From Clostridia bacterium (lineage in GTDB: Bacteria; Bacillota; Clostridia; Lachnospirales; Anaerotignaceae): a stretch of 64,000 bases of DNA. Below the pieces are notes generated by a model. That model had not been told where the DNA came from. It ran no database searches and was given only the letters and a program-made list of their open reading frames with translations. The position numbers and the translations under genes were made by a program. Below are positions 41,923-51,918 of this stretch, one piece after another; position 1 is the stretch's first letter; every line of letters starts with the position of its first letter. The stretch spans positions 1 to 64,000 of the forward strand of contig JALCQR010000007.1 of the NCBI GenBank assembly GCA_022651385.1, in the 5' to 3' direction.

Positions 41923-42717
41923 ATGAGTATTTTACATGCAGCAATACTTGGCCTTATACAGGGACTTACTGAATTTCTTCCTGTAAGCAGTTCAGGACAT
42001 CTGGTACTTTTTCAAAGAATATTTGGAATTGAACAAGCAACACAGTCATTTGATATAATATTACATATTGCAACTCTTATAGCTGTTTTTATTTGCTATT
42101 GGGATGACATATGGCGTTTAATAAAGAAGCCTTTTCAAAAGACAACTTATCTTTTGGTAGCGGCAACTATACCTACCGTTATTATTGCTTTGCTTTTTAA
42201 CGATAAACTTGAGGCTATTTTCGGAAACGGCAACTATATTGGTTTTTTGTTTATATTTACCGCAATAGTCTTATTTTATGCCGATGCAAACGACAACGGG
42301 CATAAGAGAATTAAAAATATGTCGTATGTTGACGCTTTGATTATAGGTACATTGCAGGGAGTTGCTATTTGTCCTGCAATATCAAGAAGCGGTATGACTA
42401 TTTCAGGTGCTTTGGGAGTAGGACTTAAAAGAAATTCCGCCGCAAAATTTTCATTTCTTCTTTCGATACCGGCTATTTTAGGTGCTATGGTTTTGACAAT
42501 AAAAGATATTGCAACAGGTGATGTTGTAATAAGTCAGGCAATTGGCATTGCACCTATGGCTGTAGGATTTATTGTTGCTGCTGTTACAGGCTTTTTTGCC
42601 ATAAAATTTATGATTGCTGTTGTTAACAAAGGAAAACTTAAATATTTTGGAATTTATGTGGCTGCATTAGGCGTATATCTTTGTTTAGACCAATTTTTAC
42701 TGCATATTATTTATTGA
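41923..42717 (+). CDS. uppP: undecaprenyl-diphosphatase (BacA/UppP)
   Basis: A 264-residue membrane phosphatase with about eight hydrophobic segments and both family signatures: IQGLTEFLPVSSSGHLVLFQ near the N-terminus and LQGVAICPAISRSGMTISGA near residue 145. It recycles the undecaprenyl lipid carrier by removing one phosphate from the pyrophosphate, outside the membrane, and confers bacitracin tolerance. CGGAGG precedes ATG 41923. It is a single gene. Confidence 0.95.
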   Translation: MSILHAAILGLIQGLTEFLPVSSSGHLVLFQRIFGIEQATQSFDIILHIATLIAVFICYWDDIWRLIKKPFQKTTYLLVAATIPTVIIALLFNDKLEAIFGNGNYIGFLFIFTAIVLFYADANDNGHKRIKNMSYVDALIIGTLQGVAICPAISRSGMTISGALGVGLKRNSAAKFSFLLSIPAILGAMVLTIKDIATGDVVISQAIGIAPMAVGFIVAAVTGFFAIKFMIAVVNKGKLKYFGIYVAALGVYLCLDQFLLHIIY

Positions 42718-42822
42718 TTTTTATTAAGTATAGAATTTTTGCTTTAAAGGGTATTTTATTATATCTTTAAAAGGTTTTTATAAAAAGTTTTTGATGTTTA
42801 AAGCTCATTTTTTTGAAAAATG

Positions 42823-42850
42823 TTGACAATTAAAAAAGATATGATAAAAT
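42823..42850 (+). promoter_or_regulatory. promoter of the pheST T-box transcript
   Basis: TTGACA (42823-42828), 16-base spacer, TAAAAT (42845-42850), about 25 bases before stem I of the T-box. Confidence 0.65.
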
Positions 42851-42875
42851 AAACACATAAATCGTTTAAAAGCTA

Positions 42876-43123
42876 TGATGGCGTAAAGTAGGAGTTATGT
42901 TTAGTCAAAAGAGAGAAAATGTCACGGCTGAAAGCATTTTTTGACTTAATGACTGCGAATTTTCCCGCCGGAGCCGGTTTTCTGAAATTAAGTAGGAAAG
43001 CACGTTAATGCACGTTACGTACAAAGGCTTGTAAGAGCTATGAGTGTCTGTTTTTTAAACAGAAATTTGGGTGGTACCACGAAATTTTGCCTTCGTCCCT
43101 ATATTGGCGGCGAAGGCTTTTTT
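42876..43123 (+). ncRNA. T-box leader, phenylalanine-specific
   Basis: A T-box riboswitch in front of pheST. The specifier region reads GCGAATTTTCCCGCC, containing Phe codons TTT (42960-42962) or TTC (42962-42964); the analogous leuS leader has CGAA then CTC. CTGAAATTAAGTAGG is shared with the leuS leader. The antiterminator element is GTGGTACCACG (43071-43081), followed by the terminator GCCTTCG (43089-43095)/CGAAGGC (43111-43117) and T. Uncharged tRNA-Phe should cause antitermination. Confidence 0.93.
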
Positions 43124-43153
43124 ATTGCAGAAAATGAAAGGAGAAAACTTCAA

Positions 43154-44173
43154 ATGAAAAAGAAGCTTCAGGAAATATATGAAAAAGCTATTGCAACTCT
43201 TGAAGGTGTTGAGCAGACAAAAGATCTTGATGATGTTAAAGTAAAATATCTTGGAAAAAAAGGTGAACTTACAAACATTCTTAAAAGTATGAAAGACCTC
43301 TCAAGTGATGAAAGACCTGTTATAGGCCAAATTGCAAATCAGGTAAGAAGCGGCATAGAGCAGAAAATAGATGAGGTAAAAGACAAACTTGCAGCTGCCG
43401 AGCTTAATGCGATACTTGATAAAGAAACACTTGATGTTACAATGCCGGGAAGGGCTTGTGCCTGCGGCCACAGACATCCTCTTGATACTGTTATAGACGA
43501 GATATCAAATATTTTTATTGGCATGGGATATGAGATTGCAGACGGCCCTGAAATTGAGAAAGATTACTATAACTTTGAGGCACTTAATATCCCTGCTAAT
43601 CATCCGGCCAAAGATGAGCAGGATACATTTTATATAAACGGCGATATTCTTTTAAGAACACAAACTTCGCCTGTACAGATAAGAACAATGGAAAAAGGCA
43701 AGCTTCCTGTGAGAATGATATGTCCTGGTTCAGTTTACCGTGCTGATGAGGTTGACGCAACTCATTCGCCTATTTTTCATCAGCTTGAGGGTTTGGTTGT
43801 AGATAAAAATATTACAATGGGAGACCTTAAGGGTGCTCTTGCAACATTTGCAAAAGAGCTTTTCGGCAAAGACACTAAAGTTCGTTTCAGACCTCACCAT
43901 TTCCCGTTTACAGAGCCGAGCGCCGAAATGGATGTTACATGCTTTGCATGCGGCGGAAAGGGCTGTAGAGTATGCAAAGGCGAGGGCTATATTGAAGTTC
44001 TCGGCTGCGGAATGGTTCATCCAAACGTTCTTAAAAGATGCGGAATTGATCCCGAAGAATACAGCGGCTTTGCTTTCGGAATGGGACTTGAGAGAGTTGC
44101 TATGCAGCGTTACGGTATTACTGACCTTCGTCTGCTTTATGAAAACGATGTTAAGTTCCTTAAGCAGTTTTAA
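43154..44173 (+). CDS. pheS: phenylalanyl-tRNA synthetase alpha subunit
   Basis: A 339-residue class II synthetase subunit. An N-terminal coiled coil ([20 protein letters not shown]) is followed by the catalytic domain with [20 protein letters not shown], motif 2 ([29 protein letters not shown]) and motif 3 ([18 protein letters not shown]). It forms the alpha2beta2 enzyme with PheT and charges tRNA-Phe. AAGGAG precedes ATG 43154. An in-frame extension upstream to 43040 lies within the T-box RNA and is not translated. pheT starts 17 bases downstream. Confidence 0.97.
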   Translation: MKKKLQEIYEKAIATLEGVEQTKDLDDVKVKYLGKKGELTNILKSMKDLSSDERPVIGQIANQVRSGIEQKIDEVKDKLAAAELNAILDKETLDVTMPGRACACGHRHPLDTVIDEISNIFIGMGYEIADGPEIEKDYYNFEALNIPANHPAKDEQDTFYINGDILLRTQTSPVQIRTMEKGKLPVRMICPGSVYRADEVDATHSPIFHQLEGLVVDKNITMGDLKGALATFAKELFGKDTKVRFRPHHFPFTEPSAEMDVTCFACGGKGCRVCKGEGYIEVLGCGMVHPNVLKRCGIDPEEYSGFAFGMGLERVAMQRYGITDLRLLYENDVKFLKQF

Positions 44174-44190
44174 GAAGGGGGTATTATAAA

Positions 44191-46590
44191 ATGGATATTT
44201 CAATGACATGGTTAAGAGATTATGTTAATGTAAAAGCCAATATCAAAGATTTTGTTGAAGACATCACTTTATCAGGCTCAAAAGTTGAGAGCTACTCTAT
44301 TATTTCAGGCGACATAAAAAAGGTTGTTGTTGGGAAAGTGCTTTCGATTGAAAAGCATCCTAATGCAGACAAGCTTGTTATTACAAAAGTTGACATCGGA
44401 AATGGTGAACCTATACAGATAGTTACAGGTGCAACAAATCTTTATGTGGGAGCAATTGTTCCGGTTGCTTTAAACGGTTCAACAATTGCAAACGGCGTTA
44501 AGATTAAAAAGGGCAAATTAAGAGGCGAGGAGTCAAACGGCATGCTTTGCTCAATTCAGGAACTTGGATTTGACAGACACGATTTTCCTGAGGCTCCGGA
44601 AAACGGGATTTATATATTTAAAGATACTCCAGAGCTTGGAACAAATGTTGTAGACGCCCTTGATATTTATGACGAGGCAGTGGAATTTGAAATAACATCT
44701 AACAGGCCGGACTGTTTCAGTATGCTTGGCCTTGCAAGAGAAACAGGAGCAACGTATCGTATACCGGTAAAATACCCTATAGTTAAAGTTAAAGAGGAAA
44801 TTGATGAGGACATAAATAATATGATTTCAGTTGAAATCAAAAACCCCAATCTTTGTCCGAGATATGTAGCGAGAGTTGTAAAGGATGTAAAAATAGCTCC
44901 GTCCCCAAGATGGATGAGAAAAAGACTTCGTTCAGTAGGCATAAGACCGATAAACAATATTGTTGATATAACAAACTTTGTAATGCAAGAATACGGTCAG
45001 CCAATGCATGCTTTTTCAATAGATACAATAGCCGACAGAAAAATAATTGTAAGAAATGCCGAAGAAGGCGAGAAATTTACAACGCTTGATGGAATTGAGA
45101 GAACTCTCTCATCATCAATGCTTGTTATTTCCGATCCTAAAAAGGCTGTTGCAATTGCCGGAGTTATGGGCGGCGAAAACAGTATGATAACAGGCGATAC
45201 GGATACCGTGCTTTTTGAGTCTGCAAATTTTGACGGGCCTAATACAAGAATAACTGCTAAAAAGCTTGGCCTTAGAACAGACGCTTCAGGTAAGTATGAA
45301 AAGGGCCTTGACCCTAATATATGCGATAAAGCAATAGACAGAGCTGTACAGCTTGTTGAAATGCTTGGATGCGGAAAAGTTGTAAGGGGGCGTGTTGACT
45401 GTTATCCAAACAAAGTTGAGCCCAGGAAGATACCATATAATCCTAAAAAGATAAATAAACTGCTTGGAACTGATATTCCGGAAGAAGATATGGTTAGAAT
45501 ATTTAAACTGCTTGAAATAGGCGTTGACAAGAAAAACAGGATACTTACTATTCCTACATTCAGGCCTGACCTTGAGTTAAATGCGGACCTTGCCGAGGAA
45601 GTTGCACGTATACACGGATATGATAAAATTATGCCTACGCTTGCGTCAGGAACACCTACTGTAGGCAAAAAGACCTATGAACAGCAGATATCTGATATCG
45701 TTAAAAACTCAATGATATCAACTGGTCTTTGTGAGGCTATGACCTACACATTTGAAAGCCCTAAGGTATTTGACAAACTTATGATACCTTCGGATTCAAA
45801 GCTCAGAGACGCAATTAAAATATCAAACCCGTTAGGCGAGGATTTCTCAATAATGAGAACAACTACCTTAAACGGAATGCTTACATCTATCTCAACAAAT
45901 TATAACAGAAGAAACGATGAGGCTGCCATATTTGAAATAGGCAAGGTTTTCATGCCTAAATCGCTTCCTCTTACAGAACTTCCTGATGAGCTTAAAAAAC
46001 TAACAATATGTATGTATGGTGACAAGTATAATTTCTTTTATATAAAAGGCATATGCGAGCATATTTTTGATGTGCTTGGATGCAGTGATGAAGTTGACTT
46101 TTCGCCTAAAAACGATATTCCATGGATGCATCCGGGAAGAACCGCTTCCATTACTTTAAATGGCTCCGAGGCAGGATACGTAGGTGAACTTCATCCAACA
46201 GTAGCTGAAAATTATTCTATAGACACAAGAGTATATATTGCTGTTATAGACATGAAGCTTTTAAATGAAAATGCCTGTCTTGTAAATTCATACAGAGCAT
46301 TGCCGAAATATCCTTCTATGACCAGAGATATTTCAATGGTAATTAAAAAAGAGATATTTGTAAAAGATATTGAGAAAGTAATAAGAAAGAATGCAGGAAA
46401 ACTTCTTGAAAGCCTTGTGCTTTTTGATGTATATCAAGGTGCTCAGATTGAAAGCGACAAAAAATCTGTATCATACAAACTTGTTTTCAGAGCAGAAGAC
46501 AGAACACTTGTTGACGACGAAGTAAACAAAGCAATGGAAAAAGTTATAGAGGCATTAAAGGATGAGTTTGGCGCAAAACTCAGAAAATAA
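44191..46590 (+). CDS. pheT: phenylalanyl-tRNA synthetase beta subunit
   Basis: A 799-residue subunit of usual bacterial length. In order: an N-terminal domain starting MDISMTWLRDYVNV, a tRNA-binding OB domain (VVGKVLSIEKHPNADKLVIT), the B3/B4 editing region (ITSNRPDCFSMLGLARE), the B5 domain with the DLELNADLAEEVARIHGYDKI motif, and a C-terminal ferredoxin-like anticodon-binding domain (YPSMTRDISMVIKKE). It works in the cytoplasm with PheS and shares its T-box control. GGGGG precedes ATG 44191. It ends with a perfect palindromic terminator. Confidence 0.97.
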   Translation: MDISMTWLRDYVNVKANIKDFVEDITLSGSKVESYSIISGDIKKVVVGKVLSIEKHPNADKLVITKVDIGNGEPIQIVTGATNLYVGAIVPVALNGSTIANGVKIKKGKLRGEESNGMLCSIQELGFDRHDFPEAPENGIYIFKDTPELGTNVVDALDIYDEAVEFEITSNRPDCFSMLGLARETGATYRIPVKYPIVKVKEEIDEDINNMISVEIKNPNLCPRYVARVVKDVKIAPSPRWMRKRLRSVGIRPINNIVDITNFVMQEYGQPMHAFSIDTIADRKIIVRNAEEGEKFTTLDGIERTLSSSMLVISDPKKAVAIAGVMGGENSMITGDTDTVLFESANFDGPNTRITAKKLGLRTDASGKYEKGLDPNICDKAIDRAVQLVEMLGCGKVVRGRVDCYPNKVEPRKIPYNPKKINKLLGTDIPEEDMVRIFKLLEIGVDKKNRILTIPTFRPDLELNADLAEEVARIHGYDKIMPTLASGTPTVGKKTYEQQISDIVKNSMISTGLCEAMTYTFESPKVFDKLMIPSDSKLRDAIKISNPLGEDFSIMRTTTLNGMLTSISTNYNRRNDEAAIFEIGKVFMPKSLPLTELPDELKKLTICMYGDKYNFFYIKGICEHIFDVLGCSDEVDFSPKNDIPWMHPGRTASITLNGSEAGYVGELHPTVAENYSIDTRVYIAVIDMKLLNENACLVNSYRALPKYPSMTRDISMVIKKEIFVKDIEKVIRKNAGKLLESLVLFDVYQGAQIESDKKSVSYKLVFRAEDRTLVDDEVNKAMEKVIEALKDEFGAKLRK

Positions 46591-46613
46591 AACTTGATTA
46601 CACAATGACACTT

Positions 46614-46643
46614 AAGGCGGTTCATATATGAACCGCCTTTTTA
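46614..46643 (+). terminator. terminator of pheST
   Basis: AAGGCGGTTCAT...ATGAACCGCCTT (46614-46639) is a perfect palindrome, followed by T. Confidence 0.93.
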
Positions 46644-46737
46644 TATTACAAAAATTACAAAAAGCTGCAAAATATTGCACTGATTTTTTTACAATGATAT
46701 AATTGGGTACATAAAAAAATAAAGAGGGTGTGTCGTT

Positions 46738-48354
46738 GTGCGTAAAAAACTGGCTGCGTGTGCTGTAATTGGAACAATTATAATGCTTTTTTCGTTGCAG
46801 GTTATGGCATTTGATAGAATACAAACGATAAGAGTTGGGCTTGAATCGAAATATAAAGAAGTTACATCTGTACCTATATCAAATAATGAGATAGAAATAG
46901 GTTTTCAGGACAACAATGAATTTGAAGGCAAGGTAAAATTAGACGGCACATTTTCTGTTTCTTTGCCCTCAGGTTCAATAATTAATGCCAATGAATACTA
47001 TCCAAGTTACGATGACGCGGTTTCTGCCTGTGAAGATTTAGAAAATTTATGGAAATATAAGGCAGTTCCCGGTATGGTTGATAAAGACTTGTGGGGCGTT
47101 TTTGTTTATGATTACGGCGGCGACAAAGCAGACTATGCAGCGGATACCGTAACGGGATCTTTGGTAAACGACAAAAAGATAATGGTGTTAAATGACAGCA
47201 ATAAAATTAAAATGGTTTTCGACGGCGTAAACCCACAGATAATGTCTGCTGAAAATTACACAACTCTTTCAGGAAAATCTTACAGAGGTGTTATTGAATT
47301 CGGAAGATACACAGGAAAAAACATAACGGCTGTAAATGTTGTTAATATTCAAGACTACCTTTACAGTGTTGTTCCAAGCGAGATGCCGCCTTCATGGAAT
47401 ATTGAGGCTTTAAAAGCTCAGGCAGTGGCAGCGAGAACTTACGTTTACACAAGAAAAAGCGATTATGAAAGCAAAGGATATGATGTTTGCGATACAACCG
47501 AATGTCAGGCATATAACGGTGTAAGTGCTGAAAGTGATAGAAGCATCGAAGCTGTAGATGATACAGAAGGAGAACTTGCCCTCTATAACGGAGAACCTAT
47601 ATATTCTGTGTTTTTCTCATCATCCGGCGGTTCAACAGATGATTCGGAAAATGTTTGGGATGATTCCTACCCATATCTTAAGGCTGTCAATGATAAATAC
47701 GAAAAGGGTGCTGTTGAATGGAAAAGGACATTTTCAGCATCAGACATGACTAATTTTATGAATAAAATAGGCAAAAGTGTCGGAACTGTTAAAAACGTTT
47801 CTATATCATCAGCAGGGCCTTATGGAAGAGTTCAGGAACTTACTGTTGTCGGAAGCAACAAAACGGTTAAGCTTACAAAAGAAGAAACACGTACATTTTG
47901 TGCCTCTTCCGGAAATGGCGATTTGCAGAGCAGAATGTATACTATATCTAACTCAGATAATACCGATGATAATGACAGCAATAATACCGATGATAATGAC
48001 AGCAATAATACCGATAAAGATAAAGACACCGTGTATATAATAAGTGATAAAAACATCAGTCTTGCCGATGTTAAAGATGGATATTTTAAAGCAGGGGGTA
48101 CACCTATAAAGGGATTTGAACTTGACGGCATAAAAGTTATAGTATCAGAAGAAGACATAAAAGACCTTTCGCAAAACAGTGTAAAGGAAGTTACAGCTTT
48201 ATCATCCAATTCTCAAAACGAATTTGTATTTAGTGGAAAAGGTTGCGGCCATGGCGTAGGAATGAGTCAGTACGGAGCAAAAGGCATGGCCGAAAACGGT
48301 TTTGATTATAAAGAGATTCTGAAGTATTATTATACAGGTATTGAAGTCGAGTAG
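46738..48354 (+). CDS. secreted SpoIID/LytB-domain protein
   Basis: A 538-residue exported protein. A signal peptide precedes an N-terminal region (about 22-150) of unclear fold, then a SpoIID/LytB domain (about 185-345). This contains YLYSVVPSEMPPSWNIEALKAQ with the likely catalytic Glu (PSEMP), AVAARTYVYTRKS and FFSSSGGSTDDSENVW. An Asp/Asn/Thr repeat linker (about 405-430) interrupts the domain before its terminal motif GCGHGVGMSQYGAKGMAENG. SpoIID-type enzymes cut glycan strands stripped of peptide. Length and extra linker differ from SpoIID proper (about 340 residues), so a general wall-remodelling role is as likely as engulfment. GTG start with GAGGGTG upstream. Confidence 0.85.
   Translation: MRKKLAACAVIGTIIMLFSLQVMAFDRIQTIRVGLESKYKEVTSVPISNNEIEIGFQDNNEFEGKVKLDGTFSVSLPSGSIINANEYYPSYDDAVSACEDLENLWKYKAVPGMVDKDLWGVFVYDYGGDKADYAADTVTGSLVNDKKIMVLNDSNKIKMVFDGVNPQIMSAENYTTLSGKSYRGVIEFGRYTGKNITAVNVVNIQDYLYSVVPSEMPPSWNIEALKAQAVAARTYVYTRKSDYESKGYDVCDTTECQAYNGVSAESDRSIEAVDDTEGELALYNGEPIYSVFFSSSGGSTDDSENVWDDSYPYLKAVNDKYEKGAVEWKRTFSASDMTNFMNKIGKSVGTVKNVSISSAGPYGRVQELTVVGSNKTVKLTKEETRTFCASSGNGDLQSRMYTISNSDNTDDNDSNNTDDNDSNNTDKDKDTVYIISDKNISLADVKDGYFKAGGTPIKGFELDGIKVIVSEEDIKDLSQNSVKEVTALSSNSQNEFVFSGKGCGHGVGMSQYGAKGMAENGFDYKEILKYYYTGIEVE
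47957..48015 (+). repeat. 24-bp tandem repeat coding for a DDNDSNNT linker
   Basis: Two perfect 24-base units (47957-47980 and 47981-48004) start ATAATACCGATGAT, with a partial third (48005-48015). They encode an Asn/Asp/Ser/Thr-rich linker within the SpoIID-domain protein and could vary in copy number. Confidence 0.85.
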
Positions 48355-48355
48355 T

Positions 48356-49327
48356 TTATATTTCTAAAATTATAAAACATATACATAATGAGAGTACGGC
48401 GCATATAAGCCGTGCTTTTATTATATCCTTAAGTTTACAGCCGCAGTCTTTCAAAAATTCAAATGACTGAAAATGCACGCAAAGACCGCCGAAGCTTAAT
48501 ATAAACGCCGAAGCAATAATTTTTATATTTATTCCTGCCTGTGACAAAGATATATTTTTAACACCGTTTGTCATTTCAAGCAAACCTGATAAAATACCTT
48601 TTATAAGCATAGTGTCGGTACCGGTAAATAATATTATAGCTTTGGAAATAATGTCTATTATACCGCTTAATTCAAGAATTTCCGATAAAACGGCAAAAAA
48701 AACAATATATCCGCCAACCTTTATTACGGTCTCAGTAGCTGTTTTTACAGAAGATGAGAATACTGAAAAGAAATCATAGGTTTCCGGTTTTGAGCAGGCA
48801 TAAATTGCCTTTGGGCTTGAAGCTGTTTGCCTGGACATGATGAAAGCAGCTATTATGTTTCCCAAAACAGTAGAAAACATAAGAATAACAGCACTTTCAG
48901 GGCATGACAAAAAGCCGTTTGCTGTAGTTGACATAATAAAGGCAGGGCTGGCGTTAAGTGACAGACATAAATAAGTTTCGGTACTTTTACTGTCCATAAG
49001 GTGTTTTTTGCGGTTTTCTAAAGCTGTTTTAGCACCTGCCGGATAGCCTGCTGCTATAGAAAACAGTGCAGATGTAAACACTGTGCCGTTAAATCCGAAC
49101 AAATGTCTGCTTATAGTGTCGAATATTTTTGGAAGATGTATGTATGCAGATATAAAAATATTTACTGCAACTATAAAAGGAAACAAAGAAGGCACTACTT
49201 TTTCAGCCCACATTTTTAAAGCGTTAAAAGCAGATGATGTAATTTCCTTTGGGTAAAGCAGCATATAAAAAATTAAAAGGACTGAAAGAATTATAAAATA
49301 ATAATTATATCTATTTTTTGTTTTCAC
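48356..49327 (-). CDS. ylbJ: sporulation integral membrane protein YlbJ
   Basis: A 323-residue polytopic membrane protein of the YlbJ/SpmA-B-like nucleoside-recognition (Gate) family. Typical segments are LKMWAEKVVPSLFPFIVAVNIF near the N-terminus, FSIAAGYPAGAKTALEN in the first half, and ILSGLLEMTNGVKNIS and ILSFGGLCVHFQ in the second. Needed for proper spore cortex in Bacillus; transported substrate unknown. GTG start at 49327 with only a weak ribosome site. It lies 42 bases after tmcAL, the same neighbours as ylbJ and ylbM in Bacillus. Its stop is one base from the convergent SpoIID-like gene, with no hairpin between them. Confidence 0.88.
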   Translation of the reverse strand: MKTKNRYNYYFIILSVLLIFYMLLYPKEITSSAFNALKMWAEKVVPSLFPFIVAVNIFISAYIHLPKIFDTISRHLFGFNGTVFTSALFSIAAGYPAGAKTALENRKKHLMDSKSTETYLCLSLNASPAFIMSTTANGFLSCPESAVILMFSTVLGNIIAAFIMSRQTASSPKAIYACSKPETYDFFSVFSSSVKTATETVIKVGGYIVFFAVLSEILELSGIIDIISKAIILFTGTDTMLIKGILSGLLEMTNGVKNISLSQAGINIKIIASAFILSFGGLCVHFQSFEFLKDCGCKLKDIIKARLICAVLSLCICFIILEI

Positions 49328-49369
49328 AATAATAAAGACCTGTTTTTTTTAATTATATTTTGTTTTGGC

Positions 49370-50581
49370 TTATATTATTACCGGCGGAACAGTATATTCC
49401 AGTCCTGTTTTGCGAAATGATTGATTTTTACAGCAGCCAAAATATATATCGGTTGTGCGTTTTTCAAGGTCAAAGAGGAAATGCCCATAATCATCAAGCT
49501 TTTTCTCATCTTTTTTTACGTTTATTATAACAGGAATCCCTGAATCCTCCAGCTTTCTTAAAAGAGAGGATTTTTCTTTTCTGAAACCAAGAATCCTGAA
49601 ATAAGGTATATATCCTATTTTTCTGAAATGTTCCATGTCATTTTTTTTAACTGAAAACAAAACGTGAAAAAGTGCCCTTGACACTGATGTGTATGTGTAT
49701 CTTTTGCTTTTTACAAATGAGCAAATATCTGAAAAAGTGCTGCAGTATTCAACTGCTTTATATATTCTGTTTTCAATGCCTTCTCTGATGTCAAGAATAT
49801 CTGCCATGCCTTCAGCCCCGTAATTTCTTATTACAAAATCCAAGTATGGTGAGAACATATCTTCAGTAAAAATGTTGCCGTTTTTAATTATATTTTTAAG
49901 CATTTTATATGTTTCATTTGGAACGGAACCGCAAATATTTTCGATTTTTCCCTCTAAAACGGCTTTTCTGATGGCTGTAGCGGAAATAAATTTCCCGTCT
50001 GTGTTTTTGCTTGAGTATTCATTTCCATATCTTTTAACGGCTATAGGTTTAATTGAAGAATTGGCCTTTATAAGTTCTTTTACATATTCCACTGCAAGTA
50101 TATTGTTTGGAGATAAGTCAATTTCACAATTTGATTTTTCCAATGCTTTTTGTCTGGCAAGGGGATAGCTTACGCCTTTACTCAGCATTAAAGAAATATC
50201 TTTTTTAAATATATCAGACTCATTAACAAGAATTTTTGCAGTATTTTTTATAAGCTCCAAGTTATCTGTTTCGCATCCGAAAGAAAAGAAATCGGCAATA
50301 CCGCTTTTAACTGCTGTCGAAACTGCGGCAGATGCAAAAAATTCAGCGCTTGAGCAGGCATAAAGAAACGGAAGTTCAATTACCATATCAACGCCGTTTT
50401 GCAATGCGCATTTTGCCCTCTGCCATTTGTCCGTAAGTGCCGGTGCACCTCTCTGTACAAAATTGCCGCTCATTACAGCAATGATATTTTCTGCATCAGT
50501 AAGGCGTTTTGTTTCAGTTATATGATATATATGACCGTTATGAAATGGATTATATTCCGCTGTAATAACTGCTGTTTTCAT
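49370..50581 (-). CDS. tmcAL: tRNA(Met) cytidine acetate ligase (TmcAL/YlbM)
   Basis: A 403-residue nucleotidyltransferase-fold enzyme. The N-terminal motif VITAEYNPFHNGHIYHI (HxGH) and MSGNFVQRGAPALTDKWQRAKCAL, GVDMVIELPFLYACSSAEFFA are the TmcAL signatures, and YGNEYSSKNTDGKFISATAIRKAVLEG supplies the second nucleotide-binding motif. It uses acetate and ATP to N4-acetylate the wobble cytidine of elongator tRNA-Met. Interestingly, the acetate-metabolism genes pta-ackA are divergent neighbours. GAGGAG precedes ATG 50581. It probably forms an operon with ylbJ. Confidence 0.93.
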   Translation of the reverse strand: MKTAVITAEYNPFHNGHIYHITETKRLTDAENIIAVMSGNFVQRGAPALTDKWQRAKCALQNGVDMVIELPFLYACSSAEFFASAAVSTAVKSGIADFFSFGCETDNLELIKNTAKILVNESDIFKKDISLMLSKGVSYPLARQKALEKSNCEIDLSPNNILAVEYVKELIKANSSIKPIAVKRYGNEYSSKNTDGKFISATAIRKAVLEGKIENICGSVPNETYKMLKNIIKNGNIFTEDMFSPYLDFVIRNYGAEGMADILDIREGIENRIYKAVEYCSTFSDICSFVKSKRYTYTSVSRALFHVLFSVKKNDMEHFRKIGYIPYFRILGFRKEKSSLLRKLEDSGIPVIINVKKDEKKLDDYGHFLFDLEKRTTDIYFGCCKNQSFRKTGLEYTVPPVII

Positions 50582-50756
50582 AATAACTCCTCTTGTATTT
50601 TAGATAAATTGCGCAAAAACTATGAAATCTTAATGTAATATGTTATATACTATACATCAACAAGGCATATTTGTCATTTTTAATTTATATTCTCCTACTA
50701 TTTTATTATAAATTCAATAAAAGATTGAAATATTGACATAAATTTCATAAAAACTA

Positions 50757-50786
50757 TTGTAACACAAAAACTATTTGTATTATAAT
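50757..50786 (+). promoter_or_regulatory. promoter of pta-ackA
   Basis: TTGTAA (50757-50762), 18-base spacer, TATAAT (50781-50786). A second TTGACA at 50733-50738 lacks a matching -10 at the right distance. Confidence 0.55.
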
Positions 50787-50870
50787 CTAAATGTTATTGT
50801 ATGTCCTTATAGTTCTGGACGACGTATTATTAATATGTGAATGACAGATTCACTAAGGAGGATTTTAGAA

Positions 50871-51878
50871 ATGGATTTTTTAAAAAGCATTAAGGAAAAA
50901 GCAAGAAAGAGCAAAAAAACTATTGTTCTTCCTGAATCTTTAGAGAAAAGAAATCTCGAAGCCGCTGCAGCAACTTTAAAAGAGGGCTTTGCTGATATTA
51001 TTCTTGTTGGCAATAAAGATGAAATTGCAAAAGCTGCAAAGGACGCCGGAGGATTTGACATTTCAGGCGCCACTATAATTGATCCTAAAAATTATGACAG
51101 ATATGATGAGATGGTAAATCTCTTATGTGAAATTAGAAAGAAGAAGGGTCTTACACCTGAGCAGGCTAAGAAAACTCTTGAGGACCCTCTTTATTTTGGT
51201 GTTATGCTTGTTAAAATGGGTGTTGCAGATGGTATGGTTTCCGGAGCAACACATCCGACATCTGATGTAATGCGTCCTGCACTTCAGATAATCAAGACAA
51301 AACCTGGAATCAAAACAGCTTCAACATTCTTTGTAATGTGTTGCGATAAAAAAGAATTCGGTGATGACGGTATGCTTATGTTTGCAGACTGCACACTTAA
51401 CCAGCTCCCAGACTCACAGCAGCTTGCCGAAATAGCCGTAACAACTGCTGACAGCTATGCTGCTTTCTGTGACGGAGAAGCAAGAGTTGCAATGCTCAGC
51501 CATTCAACAAAGGGTTCAGCTTCACATGAAATTGTTGACAAAGTTGTAAATGCCACAAAGATAGCTCATGAGCTTCGTCCTGATGTTAACCTTGACGGTG
51601 AACTTCAGCTCGACAGTGCAATTGTTCCATCCGTAGGTGCATCAAAAGCTCCTGGAAGCAAAGTTGCAGGCAAGGCAAATGTTCTTATTTTCCCTGATAT
51701 TGATGCAGGAAACATAGGATACAAGCTTGTTCAGAGATTTGCCGGTGCAGAAGCTTACGGCCCTATTATCCAAGGTCTTGCAAAACCTGTAAATGACCTT
51801 TCAAGAGGATGCTATGCAAATGATATAGTTGCCGTTATTGCTATGACGGCATTTGAAGCTCAGTTAATAGAAAAATAA
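50871..51878 (+). CDS. pta: phosphate acetyltransferase
   Basis: A 335-residue PTA/PTB-family enzyme (short form without the N-terminal DRTGG extension). It has [17 protein letters not shown] at the start, [26 protein letters not shown] and the C-terminal [21 protein letters not shown] and [20 protein letters not shown] signatures. It converts acetyl-CoA and phosphate to acetyl phosphate for ATP formation by AckA. AAGGAGG (50855-50861) precedes ATG 50871; a longer frame from 50841 includes that ribosome site and is rejected. ackA follows after 40 bases. Confidence 0.96.
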   Translation: MDFLKSIKEKARKSKKTIVLPESLEKRNLEAAAATLKEGFADIILVGNKDEIAKAAKDAGGFDISGATIIDPKNYDRYDEMVNLLCEIRKKKGLTPEQAKKTLEDPLYFGVMLVKMGVADGMVSGATHPTSDVMRPALQIIKTKPGIKTASTFFVMCCDKKEFGDDGMLMFADCTLNQLPDSQQLAEIAVTTADSYAAFCDGEARVAMLSHSTKGSASHEIVDKVVNATKIAHELRPDVNLDGELQLDSAIVPSVGASKAPGSKVAGKANVLIFPDIDAGNIGYKLVQRFAGAEAYGPIIQGLAKPVNDLSRGCYANDIVAVIAMTAFEAQLIEK

Positions 51879-51918
51879 AAAACTGACTAAATTAAAACAA
51901 CAAATAAGGAGAAGAACA

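Noticed and set aside
43040-43153. N-terminal extension of pheS
   Set aside because: It runs through the T-box antiterminator and terminator; the ribosome site and the normal PheS start are at 43154.
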